Source: Bacteroidales bacterium (GTDB taxonomy: Bacteria; Bacteroidota; Bacteroidia; Bacteroidales; Muribaculaceae). Taken from it: DNA of 64,000 bases. The position numbers were made by a program, and so were the translations under genes. The DNA lies in NCBI GenBank assembly GCA_019416425.1, contig DXXK01000039.1, forward strand, positions 1 through 64,000, written 5' to 3'. The notes beneath the pieces were generated by a model, which did no database searches, was not told the origin of the DNA, and saw nothing but the letters and a program-made list of their open reading frames with translations. Positions 24,653 to 36,523 of this stretch are shown here, piece after piece (positions within the stretch are counted from its first letter, which is position 1; every line of letters starts with the position of its first letter).

Positions 24653-26470
24653 ATGGCTATAAGATTTATCAAAGATATAAGGACACAGGCAACTGTGATT
24701 GGATTTCTGATCATTCTGATGCTGTCGGCCGGCTGCCGCAGGCCGGAACGGAATGAGACGCTGGAAGAGCTGGAACAATACGGTGAGGAAAATCCACGGT
24801 CCGCGTATGACTCGCTTCTGAATATTGACAGCAATTGCTTCTCAAAGTCCGACAGAATGTACTATGACTTCCTGCGCGTAAAGCTTGCAGACAAGGCGTT
24901 CATCCCCCATGAATCCGACAGCCTCATACTGCCGGTAATCCGCTATTATTCATCTCACGGTTCCGATGACAGATACACGGAGGCGCTTTATTACGGTGGC
25001 AGAGTATATACAGACATGGGAGATTATCCGTCGGCCTTGAAATATTACAGCGACGCATTGAATCGGACTGACAACAGCCGTTACGGGAAAGACATGAGAG
25101 GCAAGATATGCGCTCAGATGGGAGGCCTCTTGAATTCCTTGAGGCTTTATGACGAAGCGCGACGCTATATCGATATGGCTGTCGAACTTGATCGCGAACT
25201 CCGGGATTCCATAAACCTCATGTATGACCTGGAGGTATTGGGACACAACAATATAAACAGCAGGAATTATGATGACGCCGAGCATAATTTTCAAGAGGCA
25301 ATATTGATAGCAGGCGTCAAGGACCCCAGGATTGCGACGATCGACTCTGCTTATCTTGCAGGTATCAAACAACACAAGGGCCAGCTGGACTCTGCCGTCT
25401 CATTGATTGGAGATATTCCATGTCGTGCTTTGACGACACTTAAACTCGATGATGATTCCAGGCAACTTGTCTATTTCTATGCAGCCGATATCTATAGATG
25501 CGCGGCGATGCCTGATTCCGCTTATAAATATGCTTTGGAATTAATCAAGGTCAAGGATGCCCGTAACTTGCGGACGGGGTATTCAATTTTGCTCTCAAAT
25601 GAACTCAAGGATATAGAACCTCAGGATTCTCTCCGAATACATTTAGATCGGTACGAAGCACTCACGGAACAGTACATGAACACCAACGGCGACCGCAGCG
25701 CGCTGATCCAGAACTCGTTCTACAATTACTCCATCATAGAGAGGGACAAAGAAAAGGCCCTTGGGCAGAAACAGGCTGGTGAAAAGTGGCTTGCATCGGC
25801 CGTAATCATCATACTGGCTCTTGCCGTCGGGATACTGTATTACCGCAACAGGGCGAACAGGACAATCATAAAGCTGCACAGGGCCCTGGCTAACTCCCGG
25901 AGGTTAACCCGGGAACTGAGACAGGATTTAAACGACGCAAGATTGTGTGAGGAATCACCGGGCACCGAAGGTCAGGATGTCGGTGATACGAGGAAAGAGC
26001 CTGACGTTTGCGCCGAGGAAAATGAGCCAACGGAATCCGATGACGGAATGAGCCTGCGGAAGCTTTTGATAAACGACCTGAAAGTCCTGTGCAACAGCAG
26101 GACAGAGCGTGAGCCGTTATCCCCTGTAATAACGGAATCGCAGGCATATTCCTCTTTGAGGGAACACATCGATGACCGGACCTCCATACCGGAAACAGAC
26201 CCGTTGTGGAAAGACCTGCATGAGGTCATACTGAAGGCCTCGCCGAATTTCGACAGACGTCTGTTTCTGCTGGCCGACGGGAAGGTCAAGCCGGCGGACT
26301 ACCGGATAATCCTGCTGATCAAGTGCGGAGTCACTCCCACACAGCTCTGCACGTTGGTGTCAAGGACCAAGGGAACCCTGTCGTACCGCCGGAAGATGCT
26401 CGGGATACGTCTGACGGATGACGATGAGATCAATCCCGGAATGATCGACAACCTCATCTACTCCCTATGA
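24653..26470 (+). CDS. Membrane-anchored TPR protein with cytoplasmic HTH-like domain
   Basis: A 605-residue protein. The N-terminus is a signal with a lipobox-like LMLSAGC (Cys28). Residues 30-370 are TPR-like helices (YPSALKYYSDALN, YDDAEHNFQEAI), predicted periplasmic. One membrane helix lies at about 379-397 (ASAVIIILALAVGILYY). The C-terminal 200 residues are cytoplasmic and end in an HTH-like segment (DYRIILLIKCGVTPTQLCTL, then SYRRKMLG). This layout matches Bacteroidetes one-component membrane regulators. It is divergent from the peptide operon across the phased repeats. The last 17 bases overlap the convergent GH43 gene. Confidence 0.75.
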   Translation: MAIRFIKDIRTQATVIGFLIILMLSAGCRRPERNETLEELEQYGEENPRSAYDSLLNIDSNCFSKSDRMYYDFLRVKLADKAFIPHESDSLILPVIRYYSSHGSDDRYTEALYYGGRVYTDMGDYPSALKYYSDALNRTDNSRYGKDMRGKICAQMGGLLNSLRLYDEARRYIDMAVELDRELRDSINLMYDLEVLGHNNINSRNYDDAEHNFQEAILIAGVKDPRIATIDSAYLAGIKQHKGQLDSAVSLIGDIPCRALTTLKLDDDSRQLVYFYAADIYRCAAMPDSAYKYALELIKVKDARNLRTGYSILLSNELKDIEPQDSLRIHLDRYEALTEQYMNTNGDRSALIQNSFYNYSIIERDKEKALGQKQAGEKWLASAVIIILALAVGILYYRNRANRTIIKLHRALANSRRLTRELRQDLNDARLCEESPGTEGQDVGDTRKEPDVCAEENEPTESDDGMSLRKLLINDLKVLCNSRTEREPLSPVITESQAYSSLREHIDDRTSIPETDPLWKDLHEVILKASPNFDRRLFLLADGKVKPADYRIILLIKCGVTPTQLCTLVSRTKGTLSYRRKMLGIRLTDDDEINPGMIDNLIYSL

Positions 26471-28001
26471 TGAACTTGCGGCGGTTCTGGATGTAGATGC
26501 CGCGGGTGGGGTTGGCGACCGGGCAGCCGGTCAGGTCGTAGACGGTATCGTCCGTCTCCTGCCCGCAGGCCACCAGCGACAGACCGGACTCACCCTCGGA
26601 GCCGTAGAGGTACAGCTCCGACATGGAGCAGTAATCGCCGTCGGTCGAGGTCAGCTTGACATAGCGGGCCTGGACCGGGTCGAAGTCCACACGTGTCCAG
26701 TAGGGGAGCCAGGAGCCTCGCTTCACTAATTTCCAGTTTTCGCCGTCCGTGCTGACGCGAAGGCTGTACTTGCGGATCAGGCCATTGCCGGAATAGTCAT
26801 TGCGCGGCACCGGCAGGAAGCCGTCGATGGTGTTGACCTTGCCCATGTCGACGGTGACATGATGCGGAGCCGACGCCTTCTGGCCGCTGTACTCCGTGTG
26901 CCAGATGGTACTCAGGTCACCGTCCAGGATGTTGGACGCCGGGGCGTTCTCGCTCGCGGTCTCCTGGCTGCTGAAGTCACAGACCGTCCAGCCCGTGCGG
27001 TCCAGCTGACGCGGGTCCTCCACCTTTCGCCACTCGCCCGTGGCGAAATTGATCTGGAACTCCGGAACGTACTCGAACACGCAGTCGGTGTCGGTGAACG
27101 AGATGGGGAATATGATGGTCTTGGACCCCGGAAGGTCAGGATCCTGCCAGCGGTCGCCGACATACAGGTAGGTCGTGGCCTTCGAGCCCTTGATGGTCAG
27201 GATGGAGGCCGCTTGCGTGTCGTAGGCGATGGAGTTGCCGATGGTCTTCAGCGGGCTCCAGCCCTGGGTCAGGTCGTCGGTGTACGACAGTCGGCAGGGA
27301 TTCGGATCCCAGCCCGAGCATGCCGAGCTAAGCATGTAGTAGCGGTTGTTGTGCTTCACGATGGCCGGAGCCTCGCGGCGCTGACCCTCCATCAGGACGG
27401 ACTTCTCCACTGCCGACAGATAATCGTCGCTCAGCTTGAACAGACCTAAGTTGGTGTTCTCGTCGGTGGTGGAGATGAAATAGGCGGTGCCGTCATCGTC
27501 GACAAAGATATTGCAGTCGCGGCTCTTGGTGTCCAGCGGCCGACCGCCCCAGACAAACTCATAGTCGCCGTTGACTTTGTCGGACTGGAACACACCGGCC
27601 TCGGAGGCGCCGTAGTTGCCGGCCTCCCAGTGGCACCATACCACGAACTTGCCCGTCTTGGGATTGCGCATCAGCTTGGGACGCTCTATCATCCGCGACG
27701 AACCCAATTCAGGATGCGTCACGCCGTTCCGGATGATCTTGTTCTCGAATTTCCAATGCACCAGGTCGGGCGAGGAATACATGTTCACGTCGGGATGCCA
27801 CGTGTCGGAACGGTCCTCACCGATCATGTAGAACGTGCCGTCCACCTGCAGGAATCCGGCGCCGTGCGCCTGGACGGTATTGCCGTCGGTGTCGGTCCAT
27901 AGCTCGCCGTTACGGATCGTGACCCACTCGTCGGCCGGGGCGGCGAACGCCGTCATAGTTGCCAGAAGACAGCCGCCGATTATCGATATGCCAAGTTTCA
28001 T
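26454..28001 (-). CDS. Secreted GH43-type glycosidase with F5/8 C (discoidin) domain
   Basis: A 515-residue protein with a signal peptide (KLGISIIGGCLLATMTAFAA). Residues about 25-330 form a five-bladed propeller like GH43 (WHPDVNMYSSPDLVHWKFEN, RPKLMRNPKTGKFVVW, DCNIFVDDDGTAYFI, REAPAIVKHNNRYYMLSS). A discoidin-like carbohydrate-binding domain follows at about 345-475 (ASNILDGDLSTIWHTEYSG, ARYVKLTSTDG). The tail has YDLTGCPV and GIYIQNRRK, as in two other secreted proteins here. It likely trims galactose- or arabinose-containing glycans; subfamily unsure. TAAATTTG on the minus strand (28032-28039) is a probable promoter box. Confidence 0.8.
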   Translation of the reverse strand: MKLGISIIGGCLLATMTAFAAPADEWVTIRNGELWTDTDGNTVQAHGAGFLQVDGTFYMIGEDRSDTWHPDVNMYSSPDLVHWKFENKIIRNGVTHPELGSSRMIERPKLMRNPKTGKFVVWCHWEAGNYGASEAGVFQSDKVNGDYEFVWGGRPLDTKSRDCNIFVDDDGTAYFISTTDENTNLGLFKLSDDYLSAVEKSVLMEGQRREAPAIVKHNNRYYMLSSACSGWDPNPCRLSYTDDLTQGWSPLKTIGNSIAYDTQAASILTIKGSKATTYLYVGDRWQDPDLPGSKTIIFPISFTDTDCVFEYVPEFQINFATGEWRKVEDPRQLDRTGWTVCDFSSQETASENAPASNILDGDLSTIWHTEYSGQKASAPHHVTVDMGKVNTIDGFLPVPRNDYSGNGLIRKYSLRVSTDGENWKLVKRGSWLPYWTRVDFDPVQARYVKLTSTDGDYCSMSELYLYGSEGESGLSLVACGQETDDTVYDLTGCPVANPTRGIYIQNRRKFIIGSR

Positions 28002-28031
28002 GTTGAGGTTATGTTAAGTATTAGTTCTCTG

Positions 28032-28039
28032 CAAATTTA
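28032..28039 (-). promoter_or_regulatory. -7 box of the GH43 gene
   Basis: On the minus strand the sequence is TAAATTTG, 31 bases before the start codon, matching the Bacteroidetes -7 consensus. Confidence 0.5.
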
Positions 28040-28149
28040 ATAAAAATTTCGCAAACTTCACGAATATCAAGCATAAACCGCCTGCGCTGTGACTGCGGAT
28101 GACAATAATAGTGTAGAGGACGCGTATAATAATTTAAAACCATAAGATT

Positions 28150-29067
28150 ATGAATCGTAAGATATTGATTGTGCTGACCGCGGCCATGCTGTCGCTGGGA
28201 GCCAACGCCCAGCTGTTGTGGAAAGTAACGTCGCCGCAGAGCGGCAAGACATCCTACATCTTAGGAACGCATCATTTCGCTCCCGAGGGTTTCCTGGATT
28301 CCATTCCCGGCTTCACGCAGGCTCTGAACAGAGTCGACAAGTTCTACGGGGAGCTCGACATGGCCGTCCTGCAGGATCCCGACGCCTTGATGGTGATGCA
28401 GAAGAAGATGATTGCGCCTGCCGACAGCACGCTGGACAAGTTGCTCAGTGAGGTTCAGATGGACAGTCTGCGACGCGTTTGGTCGCAGTATCGGCCTGCC
28501 GAGATTCCTGAACAGGTGCTGACCATGCTGACGCCTGCCGCCGTTTCCACTCAGCTCGCCGCAGGGATGGCCAGGAAGATGCTTCCACCCATGGATCTGT
28601 CGCAAGGCATAGATCAGATGGCTCAGACACGGGCACGACTGGTCGGCAAGGAAGTCGGCGGTCTTGAGAGTCTGTCGATGCAGGCCAACATCCTGTATGG
28701 CGCTCCTATTTCCCGTCAGGCCGCGGATCTTGTAGAGATGGTCGAGAATATCGAATCGGAAGGACAGGATGTGGTGCAGCTCACCAACGCATATCTGAAA
28801 CAGGACATGCCGGCGCTGGAAAACATGATTCTGAAAGCGATCAAGAAGGATCCTGAGGGTCAGGCGCGGCTTATAACCGACCGCAACAAGCGATGGGCCA
28901 AGAAACTGATGAAGGAAATGCACTGGACGCCCACCATGGTTGTGGTTGGTGCAGGGCATCTGCCCACTCCCGAGGGCCTGTTGCAGCTGTTGCGTGACGC
29001 TGGTTATACTGTCGAACCCATCGATAACACACCCGCCAAGAAACTGTCAAAGAAATCGGCCAAATAA
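28150..29067 (+). CDS. TraB/GumN family protein
   Basis: A 305-residue secreted protein with a signal peptide (NRKILIVLTAAMLSLGANA). TraB/GumN hallmarks are the N-terminal YILGTHHFAPEGF and the C-terminal VVVGAGHLPTPEGLLQLL, which together form a putative metal site in a domain related to Tiki-type proteases. Length is typical. The C-terminus is Lys-rich. The role in bacteria is not established. It ends three bases from the convergent Nudix-dihydrouridine synthase gene. Confidence 0.85.
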   Translation: MNRKILIVLTAAMLSLGANAQLLWKVTSPQSGKTSYILGTHHFAPEGFLDSIPGFTQALNRVDKFYGELDMAVLQDPDALMVMQKKMIAPADSTLDKLLSEVQMDSLRRVWSQYRPAEIPEQVLTMLTPAAVSTQLAAGMARKMLPPMDLSQGIDQMAQTRARLVGKEVGGLESLSMQANILYGAPISRQAADLVEMVENIESEGQDVVQLTNAYLKQDMPALENMILKAIKKDPEGQARLITDRNKRWAKKLMKEMHWTPTMVVVGAGHLPTPEGLLQLLRDAGYTVEPIDNTPAKKLSKKSAK

Positions 29068-29070
29068 AGA

Positions 29071-30537
29071 CTATCTGATGGCACGGACGGCTGCGTGGTA
29101 CTTGGCAAGAGACGTGGCCTTCCGGATGGCCTTGGCGCCCTTGTGGCCGATGACAGGCTCCAGGTAGTCCCAGAATGGCTTGATCTTCTGCAGGAGCTGC
29201 CCCTCGCCGCTGACTGTAGAGACGTAATGCTCCAGAAGCAGTCGGTGGAACTCCAGCAGACGCCGCAGACGTTCGTCTGACGGCAGGTCCGCGCCGTCCC
29301 TCCATTCCATGGCCAACGCCGGATCCGACAGCAATCCACGGCCGATCATCACGCCTGCAACGGCGGGATGATCGGCCGTGGTTCTGTCTATATCCTCCCG
29401 GCTCATCAGGTCGCCGTTGAGGATGACGGGATGTTCGGCCTGCGCCAGAAGCTCGGCGAAGGAATCCATGTATAGGTCGCCGGCGTACTGCTGGACGGCG
29501 ATGCGCGGATGTACCGTTACGTGCGTCAGCGGCATCTGGTTGATGACCGGGAGCACCTTGCGCCAGTCGTCCGGATTCTTGATGCCCAGGCGCATCTTGA
29601 CCGAGAACCGCACGTTGGAGTAACGGTCTGCCATAAGTTCCAGGATCTCCTCCAGCAGTTCGGGACGCGTCAGCAGCGCCGAGCCGCGTCCGTGATTCAC
29701 CTGCGGAGGGTAGGGACAGCCCATGTTCAGGTCGATACGGTCGAATCCGGCAGCGCGGACCGCGTCCACCAGCATGACGAATTCCTCGCTGTCGCGGAAG
29801 ATGATCTGCGGTATCAATCGGGTGTTGGCATTGAGAGGGGATGACAGTGCCTTGAGGTCCCGCTGGCGCACCTCGCCGCGTTCCACGCGTATGAAAGGTG
29901 TGAAATATGTATCCACGCCACCGTACAGCTCCGCATGGAAGTGACGCCAGGGAACGTCCGTGTAGCCCTGCAGCGGCGCCGAGAATATCCTGAACGAGTC
30001 TCCGGTATTCTCCTGGACGTTCTGTGTCAGGAACGGTTTCAAAACCGTCTGATACTCGCTCTCGAAATTAGGGGTTAGGATTCCGTTGCCGATCGCGGCC
30101 TCGATCTCGGCGATGACCCAGAAGCGCCCTCCGTCCAGTTCCTCCGACGGACTGACGGAGTCGGCATCGACCACGGCGGTGAATACGTTGACCAGCTCAC
30201 GCTCGCGCGCGGACTCGAAGACGTAGTTGCGGACATGCTGCGGCTTGAAGCCGGTCAGCCCTAATTCCTCGCGTGCCTCGCGTACCAACCCGTCGCAGAT
30301 CTCCTCGCCGTAGTCCACATGGCCTCCTACGGCCGTGTCCCACTTGCCCGGCTGGATATCCTTCCACTCCGGGCGTTTCTGCAGGTACAGCCGCCCGGAG
30401 GTGTCGCGTACGTGCAGATGCACCACCGGATGCAGCGGTTTGGTTCCTCGGTGACACTCGCCACGGGTGGCCTTTCCGACCACGTTGCCATTTTCGTCTA
30501 CTACTGGAAGCAGTTCCTCCTTGTTGTCCGTTTTCAT
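29071..30537 (-). CDS. Nudix hydrolase fused to tRNA-dihydrouridine synthase
   Basis: A single 488-residue frame with two enzymes. Residues 1-165 are a Nudix hydrolase of the isopentenyl-diphosphate-isomerase-like group, with an intact box (GHVDYGEEICDGLVREAREE). Residues 175-488 are a Dus flavoprotein that reduces uridine in tRNA: SAPLQGYTDVPWR, LNMGCPYPPQVNHGRGS with the catalytic Cys, KMRLGIKN, THVTVHPR, and VAGVMIGRG for FMN. The usual CPxxK pattern reads CPYPPQ. The joint (about 165-178) shows no frame disturbance. It is the last gene of a minus-strand string, seven bases after the antiporter gene. Confidence 0.88.
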   Translation of the reverse strand: MKTDNKEELLPVVDENGNVVGKATRGECHRGTKPLHPVVHLHVRDTSGRLYLQKRPEWKDIQPGKWDTAVGGHVDYGEEICDGLVREAREELGLTGFKPQHVRNYVFESARERELVNVFTAVVDADSVSPSEELDGGRFWVIAEIEAAIGNGILTPNFESEYQTVLKPFLTQNVQENTGDSFRIFSAPLQGYTDVPWRHFHAELYGGVDTYFTPFIRVERGEVRQRDLKALSSPLNANTRLIPQIIFRDSEEFVMLVDAVRAAGFDRIDLNMGCPYPPQVNHGRGSALLTRPELLEEILELMADRYSNVRFSVKMRLGIKNPDDWRKVLPVINQMPLTHVTVHPRIAVQQYAGDLYMDSFAELLAQAEHPVILNGDLMSREDIDRTTADHPAVAGVMIGRGLLSDPALAMEWRDGADLPSDERLRRLLEFHRLLLEHYVSTVSGEGQLLQKIKPFWDYLEPVIGHKGAKAIRKATSLAKYHAAVRAIR

Positions 30538-30544
30538 TAAGTCG

Positions 30545-31528
30545 TTATGATGCTTGTATTACGAGATAGGTGATGTATGCCACGTAGCAGGCGCCCATTA
30601 TGGCTCCTTCCACGCGAGTGATGGTGCGTTTCTTGAAGAACCATCCGAATATCCAGAACAGTACGGCGCTGCCCGCCATGACCAGCAGGTCCAGCGTCGA
30701 GACTCCTGCGAAAGGGAGCGGCCGGATCGTGGCCGCCAGACCAAGCACCAGGAAGATGTTGAAGATGTTGCTGCCGATCACATTGCCCAGCGCGATGCCG
30801 GAGTTGCCCTTGATGGCTGCTGTCAGCGATGTGGCCAGCTCGGGCAGCGAAGTGCCGGCGGCCACGATGGTCAGGCCGATCACGGCGTCGCTGACGCCAA
30901 GCGCCGAGGCTATCGCCGAGGCCTTGTCCACGAACAGGTCGCCGCCGTAGACCAGCGCCGCCAGACCGCCGACCACCATCACGAGCGACAGCCACATCTT
31001 GCTGTCATTCCCTTTGCGGCCCGACTGCGCGGCCTCGTCCTCATGGGCCTTGTCCCCGGGTTTGATCCGCGCCTTGGCGAAGAGGTAGCGCATGAAGATG
31101 CACAGGAACAGCAGCAGGATGATGCCTCCTACACGCGAGATCACCGCCGGAGTATCGTCCAGCAAGGGCGACAGCCCCATGGCCAGTACGACCGCGCTGG
31201 CCAGAATCACCATCGGGATCTCATTGATCATGATGCCCTTCTCAACCCGGATGGGCCGCGCCAGCGCCACGACGCCGATGATCAGCAGAACGTTGAAGAT
31301 GTTGCTTCCCACCACGTTGCCGATGGCCATGCCTGTATTGCCCTGAATGGCGGACATGATGCTGATGGTCAGCTCCGGCGCCGACGTGCCTAATGCCACG
31401 ATGGTGAGTCCCACCATAAGGTCCGACAGACCGAACCTGCGGGCCATCGCCGCAGCTCCGTCTGTCAGGTAATTGGCTCCGGCCAGTATCAGCACCAGCC
31501 CTACGATCAGCAAGAGTGCGTTAAGCAT
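30545..31528 (-). CDS. Calcium/sodium antiporter (YrbG-like, CaCA family)
   Basis: A 327-residue inner-membrane exchanger with two inverted repeats. Each repeat has the CaCA signature: GTSAPELTISI with GNVVGSNIFNVL in the first half, and GTSLPELATSL with GNVIGSNIFNIF in the second. The hydrophilic loop about 155-175 (GDKAHEDEAAQSGRK) separates the halves. About ten membrane helices are expected. It likely exchanges Ca2+ for Na+ or H+. It lies 27 bases after the lipoprotein gene in the same string. Confidence 0.92.
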   Translation of the reverse strand: MLNALLLIVGLVLILAGANYLTDGAAAMARRFGLSDLMVGLTIVALGTSAPELTISIMSAIQGNTGMAIGNVVGSNIFNVLLIIGVVALARPIRVEKGIMINEIPMVILASAVVLAMGLSPLLDDTPAVISRVGGIILLLFLCIFMRYLFAKARIKPGDKAHEDEAAQSGRKGNDSKMWLSLVMVVGGLAALVYGGDLFVDKASAIASALGVSDAVIGLTIVAAGTSLPELATSLTAAIKGNSGIALGNVIGSNIFNIFLVLGLAATIRPLPFAGVSTLDLLVMAGSAVLFWIFGWFFKKRTITRVEGAIMGACYVAYITYLVIQAS

Positions 31529-31555
31529 TTATTCTCTGATTGTCGGTTCGAATGT

Positions 31556-32788
31556 CTATTTTGTGAAGTTCAGACCTAATTCCATCTTGGTGGTCTGTGC
31601 CAGGATTGTAGGTAGAGCGTCGTACAGGGCCATTATCGCCGTGGCGTGGGGCGCCAGTGTGGTGTTGTGCTGCACCAGGTCGGCGATGATGCCGCGGGTG
31701 GCCGGGTTGGACAGGACAGGCACCAGACCGTCCTTGAGCAACGGCAGCAGCAGCTCGCTGTTCAGGTACAGCGACATCCTGTCGCCCTGGCGTACGCAGA
31801 CCATCGGTATGCCGTCGGGCAACGCTGAGGTCAGGGTCTTGACCAGACCCTGCAGCAGCTGTGCCAGGTCGCCCTGCTCGGCGCGGCTATGCTTGCCGAA
31901 GGGATTGTCCGGGATGTTAGGGTCGCGGTTGGTGTTATTCAATAGTACCAATGTCAATATGTCGGCGGGGTTGACATACAACTTGACCGCGTGGTCCGAC
32001 AGGGGCACATACATGAACGTGCAGCGCGGGGCGCTCGCGAAGGTGGCCGCGCCGTTGGCGGTCTGCAGGTAGGTGACAGGCATGCATCCGTCGGCGGTCA
32101 TGCCGACACTCTTCAGGCCATTGGCGATGACCTGCGACAGCGACATCTCGGCCGTGCCGTTGTATACGGGAATCACCGGAGCGTTGACTATGACGCGCAG
32201 CAGGTCCTGGATGCCGTACTGCGTGCCGGGCAGCTGTATCGGCAGCTTGGTTTCCCATACGATATGGAACGGCTGGCTGTCTGCCAGGGAATTCTGGGAT
32301 ATGGCCACAGGTTTCCAGGCTCCGCCCGCGAATGTCAGGTTCTTCAGCTTGACGTCATCGAACTCGCATTCCATACGGGTGTTGTTGAAGTCGCCCTCCA
32401 CGCGGTAGGTGACGAAGTCCGTCTCGCCGGTGTAGCTGAAGTCCCAGCCGTTGCCGTCGCGCCGTACCGGCACGGTGATGTCCATACGAGGAGTGCCCGG
32501 CAGCACGCCCGGGCCGTCCAGCTCCGGCAGTCCCTTGAGGGCGTCGCTCAGCTCACCTAAGTTTACCTTTGAATAGAACGACAGGTTGACGTTGCCGTTC
32601 TGTCCCTTGGCCACGTCGGCCGACTTGCCGGCCATGTCCGTGCCGTTGTATTCCAGGTCCAGCACATTCATGCCGGTGTAGGTCTTGGACTGAATCTGGT
32701 CCATGTCCGTATTCTTGTTGTCGTCCTTGGTGCAGGCCGTAAACAAAAGGAGCCCCGTCAGGAGCTCCAGAATGTAAAGTTTCTTCAT
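31556..32788 (-). CDS. DUF4925-like lipoprotein
   Basis: A 410-residue protein from the ATG at 32788, chosen because it opens a lipoprotein signal (KKLYILELLTGLLLFTAC, Cys19). A longer frame to 32851 would overlap the Dabb gene and spoil the signal. The body resembles the DUF4925 family of Bacteroidales surface lipoproteins (TYTGMNVLDLEYNG near the start; the second half is helical). Function unknown; probably in the outer membrane. It lies 32 bases after the Dabb gene. Confidence 0.65.
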   Translation of the reverse strand: MKKLYILELLTGLLLFTACTKDDNKNTDMDQIQSKTYTGMNVLDLEYNGTDMAGKSADVAKGQNGNVNLSFYSKVNLGELSDALKGLPELDGPGVLPGTPRMDITVPVRRDGNGWDFSYTGETDFVTYRVEGDFNNTRMECEFDDVKLKNLTFAGGAWKPVAISQNSLADSQPFHIVWETKLPIQLPGTQYGIQDLLRVIVNAPVIPVYNGTAEMSLSQVIANGLKSVGMTADGCMPVTYLQTANGAATFASAPRCTFMYVPLSDHAVKLYVNPADILTLVLLNNTNRDPNIPDNPFGKHSRAEQGDLAQLLQGLVKTLTSALPDGIPMVCVRQGDRMSLYLNSELLLPLLKDGLVPVLSNPATRGIIADLVQHNTTLAPHATAIMALYDALPTILAQTTKMELGLNFTK

Positions 32789-32820
32789 AGTTGTGAAATG
32801 ACAGTGGAGCTTAGTCAGGT

Positions 32821-33111
32821 TTATCCGAGGTAGTCCACGCATGCACGGCAATCTATGCTGTCACGGATGATGTCCACGCACGCCACGTGGGCGGGATGGG
32901 CGCTGTAGGCGGCGATGTCCTCCAGCGAGTCTGCCTCGGCTGTAAGAATAACGTCGAAAGTCTCCTTCGGGTTGATGTTCAACCCCGTTTCCATCGATTT
33001 TAGTTCCGGTATCAACGCCGGCAGCTCCATCAGCGCCTCAGCGAAGCGTTGAGCCAGCTCGCGACGTTCCTCGGGACGGCCCTTTAGGCGGAACATGACA
33101 GTGTGTTTCAT
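32821..33111 (-). CDS. Dabb-family stress-responsive protein
   Basis: A 96-residue cytoplasmic protein with the dimeric alpha-beta barrel pattern: KHTVMFRLKG at the start, ELKSMETGLNINP in the middle and AYSAHPAHVACVDIIR near the end. Length is typical. The family includes stress-induced proteins and small enzymes; no specific reaction can be assigned. It sits between the ABC-F and lipoprotein genes in the same string. Confidence 0.85.
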   Translation of the reverse strand: MKHTVMFRLKGRPEERRELAQRFAEALMELPALIPELKSMETGLNINPKETFDVILTAEADSLEDIAAYSAHPAHVACVDIIRDSIDCRACVDYLG

Positions 33112-33133
33112 AATTATGAAGATTTAGTATTCT

Positions 33134-36117
<2,984 letters not shown>

Positions 36118-36147
36118 ATAGGGGTATAGGGATTTAGCTTAATTAAG

Positions 36148-36501
36148 TCAGACTTTCAGTCTGTTGGTGGCTGTGTCGGGGAAAATCACCGTCGGCTTCC
36201 AGTTCTGTGCCTCCTCGGGTGTCATCCGGGCATAGGCCATGATGATGATGACGTCGCCCGGCTGAGCGCGGCGTGCGGCGGCGCCGTTAAGACAAATCAC
36301 GCCGCTGTTCTCGTCGCCGGCTATGGTATATGTGTCGAAACGCTCGCCGTTGTTGTTGTTGACGATGAACACGCGTTCGCCGGGCAGTATGCCGGCGGCG
36401 CGTAGCAGGGCGGAGTCGACAGTGATGCTTCCGATGTAGTTCAGGTCCGCCTCCGTCACAGTGACGCGGTGGATCTTCGATTTCAACATTTCTATCTGCA
36501 T
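36148..36501 (-). CDS. panD: Aspartate 1-decarboxylase
   Basis: A 117-residue pyruvoyl enzyme making beta-alanine for pantothenate. The proenzyme cleavage site is Gly-Ser in [10 protein letters not shown] (residues 24-25); the Ser becomes the pyruvoyl group. Other family motifs are [21 protein letters not shown] and [11 protein letters not shown]. It follows panC by 22 bases, so the two pantothenate genes are linked. Confidence 0.96.
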   Translation of the reverse strand: MQIEMLKSKIHRVTVTEADLNYIGSITVDSALLRAAGILPGERVFIVNNNNGERFDTYTIAGDENSGVICLNGAAARRAQPGDVIIIMAYARMTPEEAQNWKPTVIFPDTATNRLKV

Positions 36502-36523
36502 GGTCTCAGCAATGCGGCGGGGG

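Noticed and set aside
31556..32851. Longer start for the lipoprotein gene at 32851
   Set aside because: It would overlap the Dabb gene and hide the lipoprotein signal that begins at 32788.
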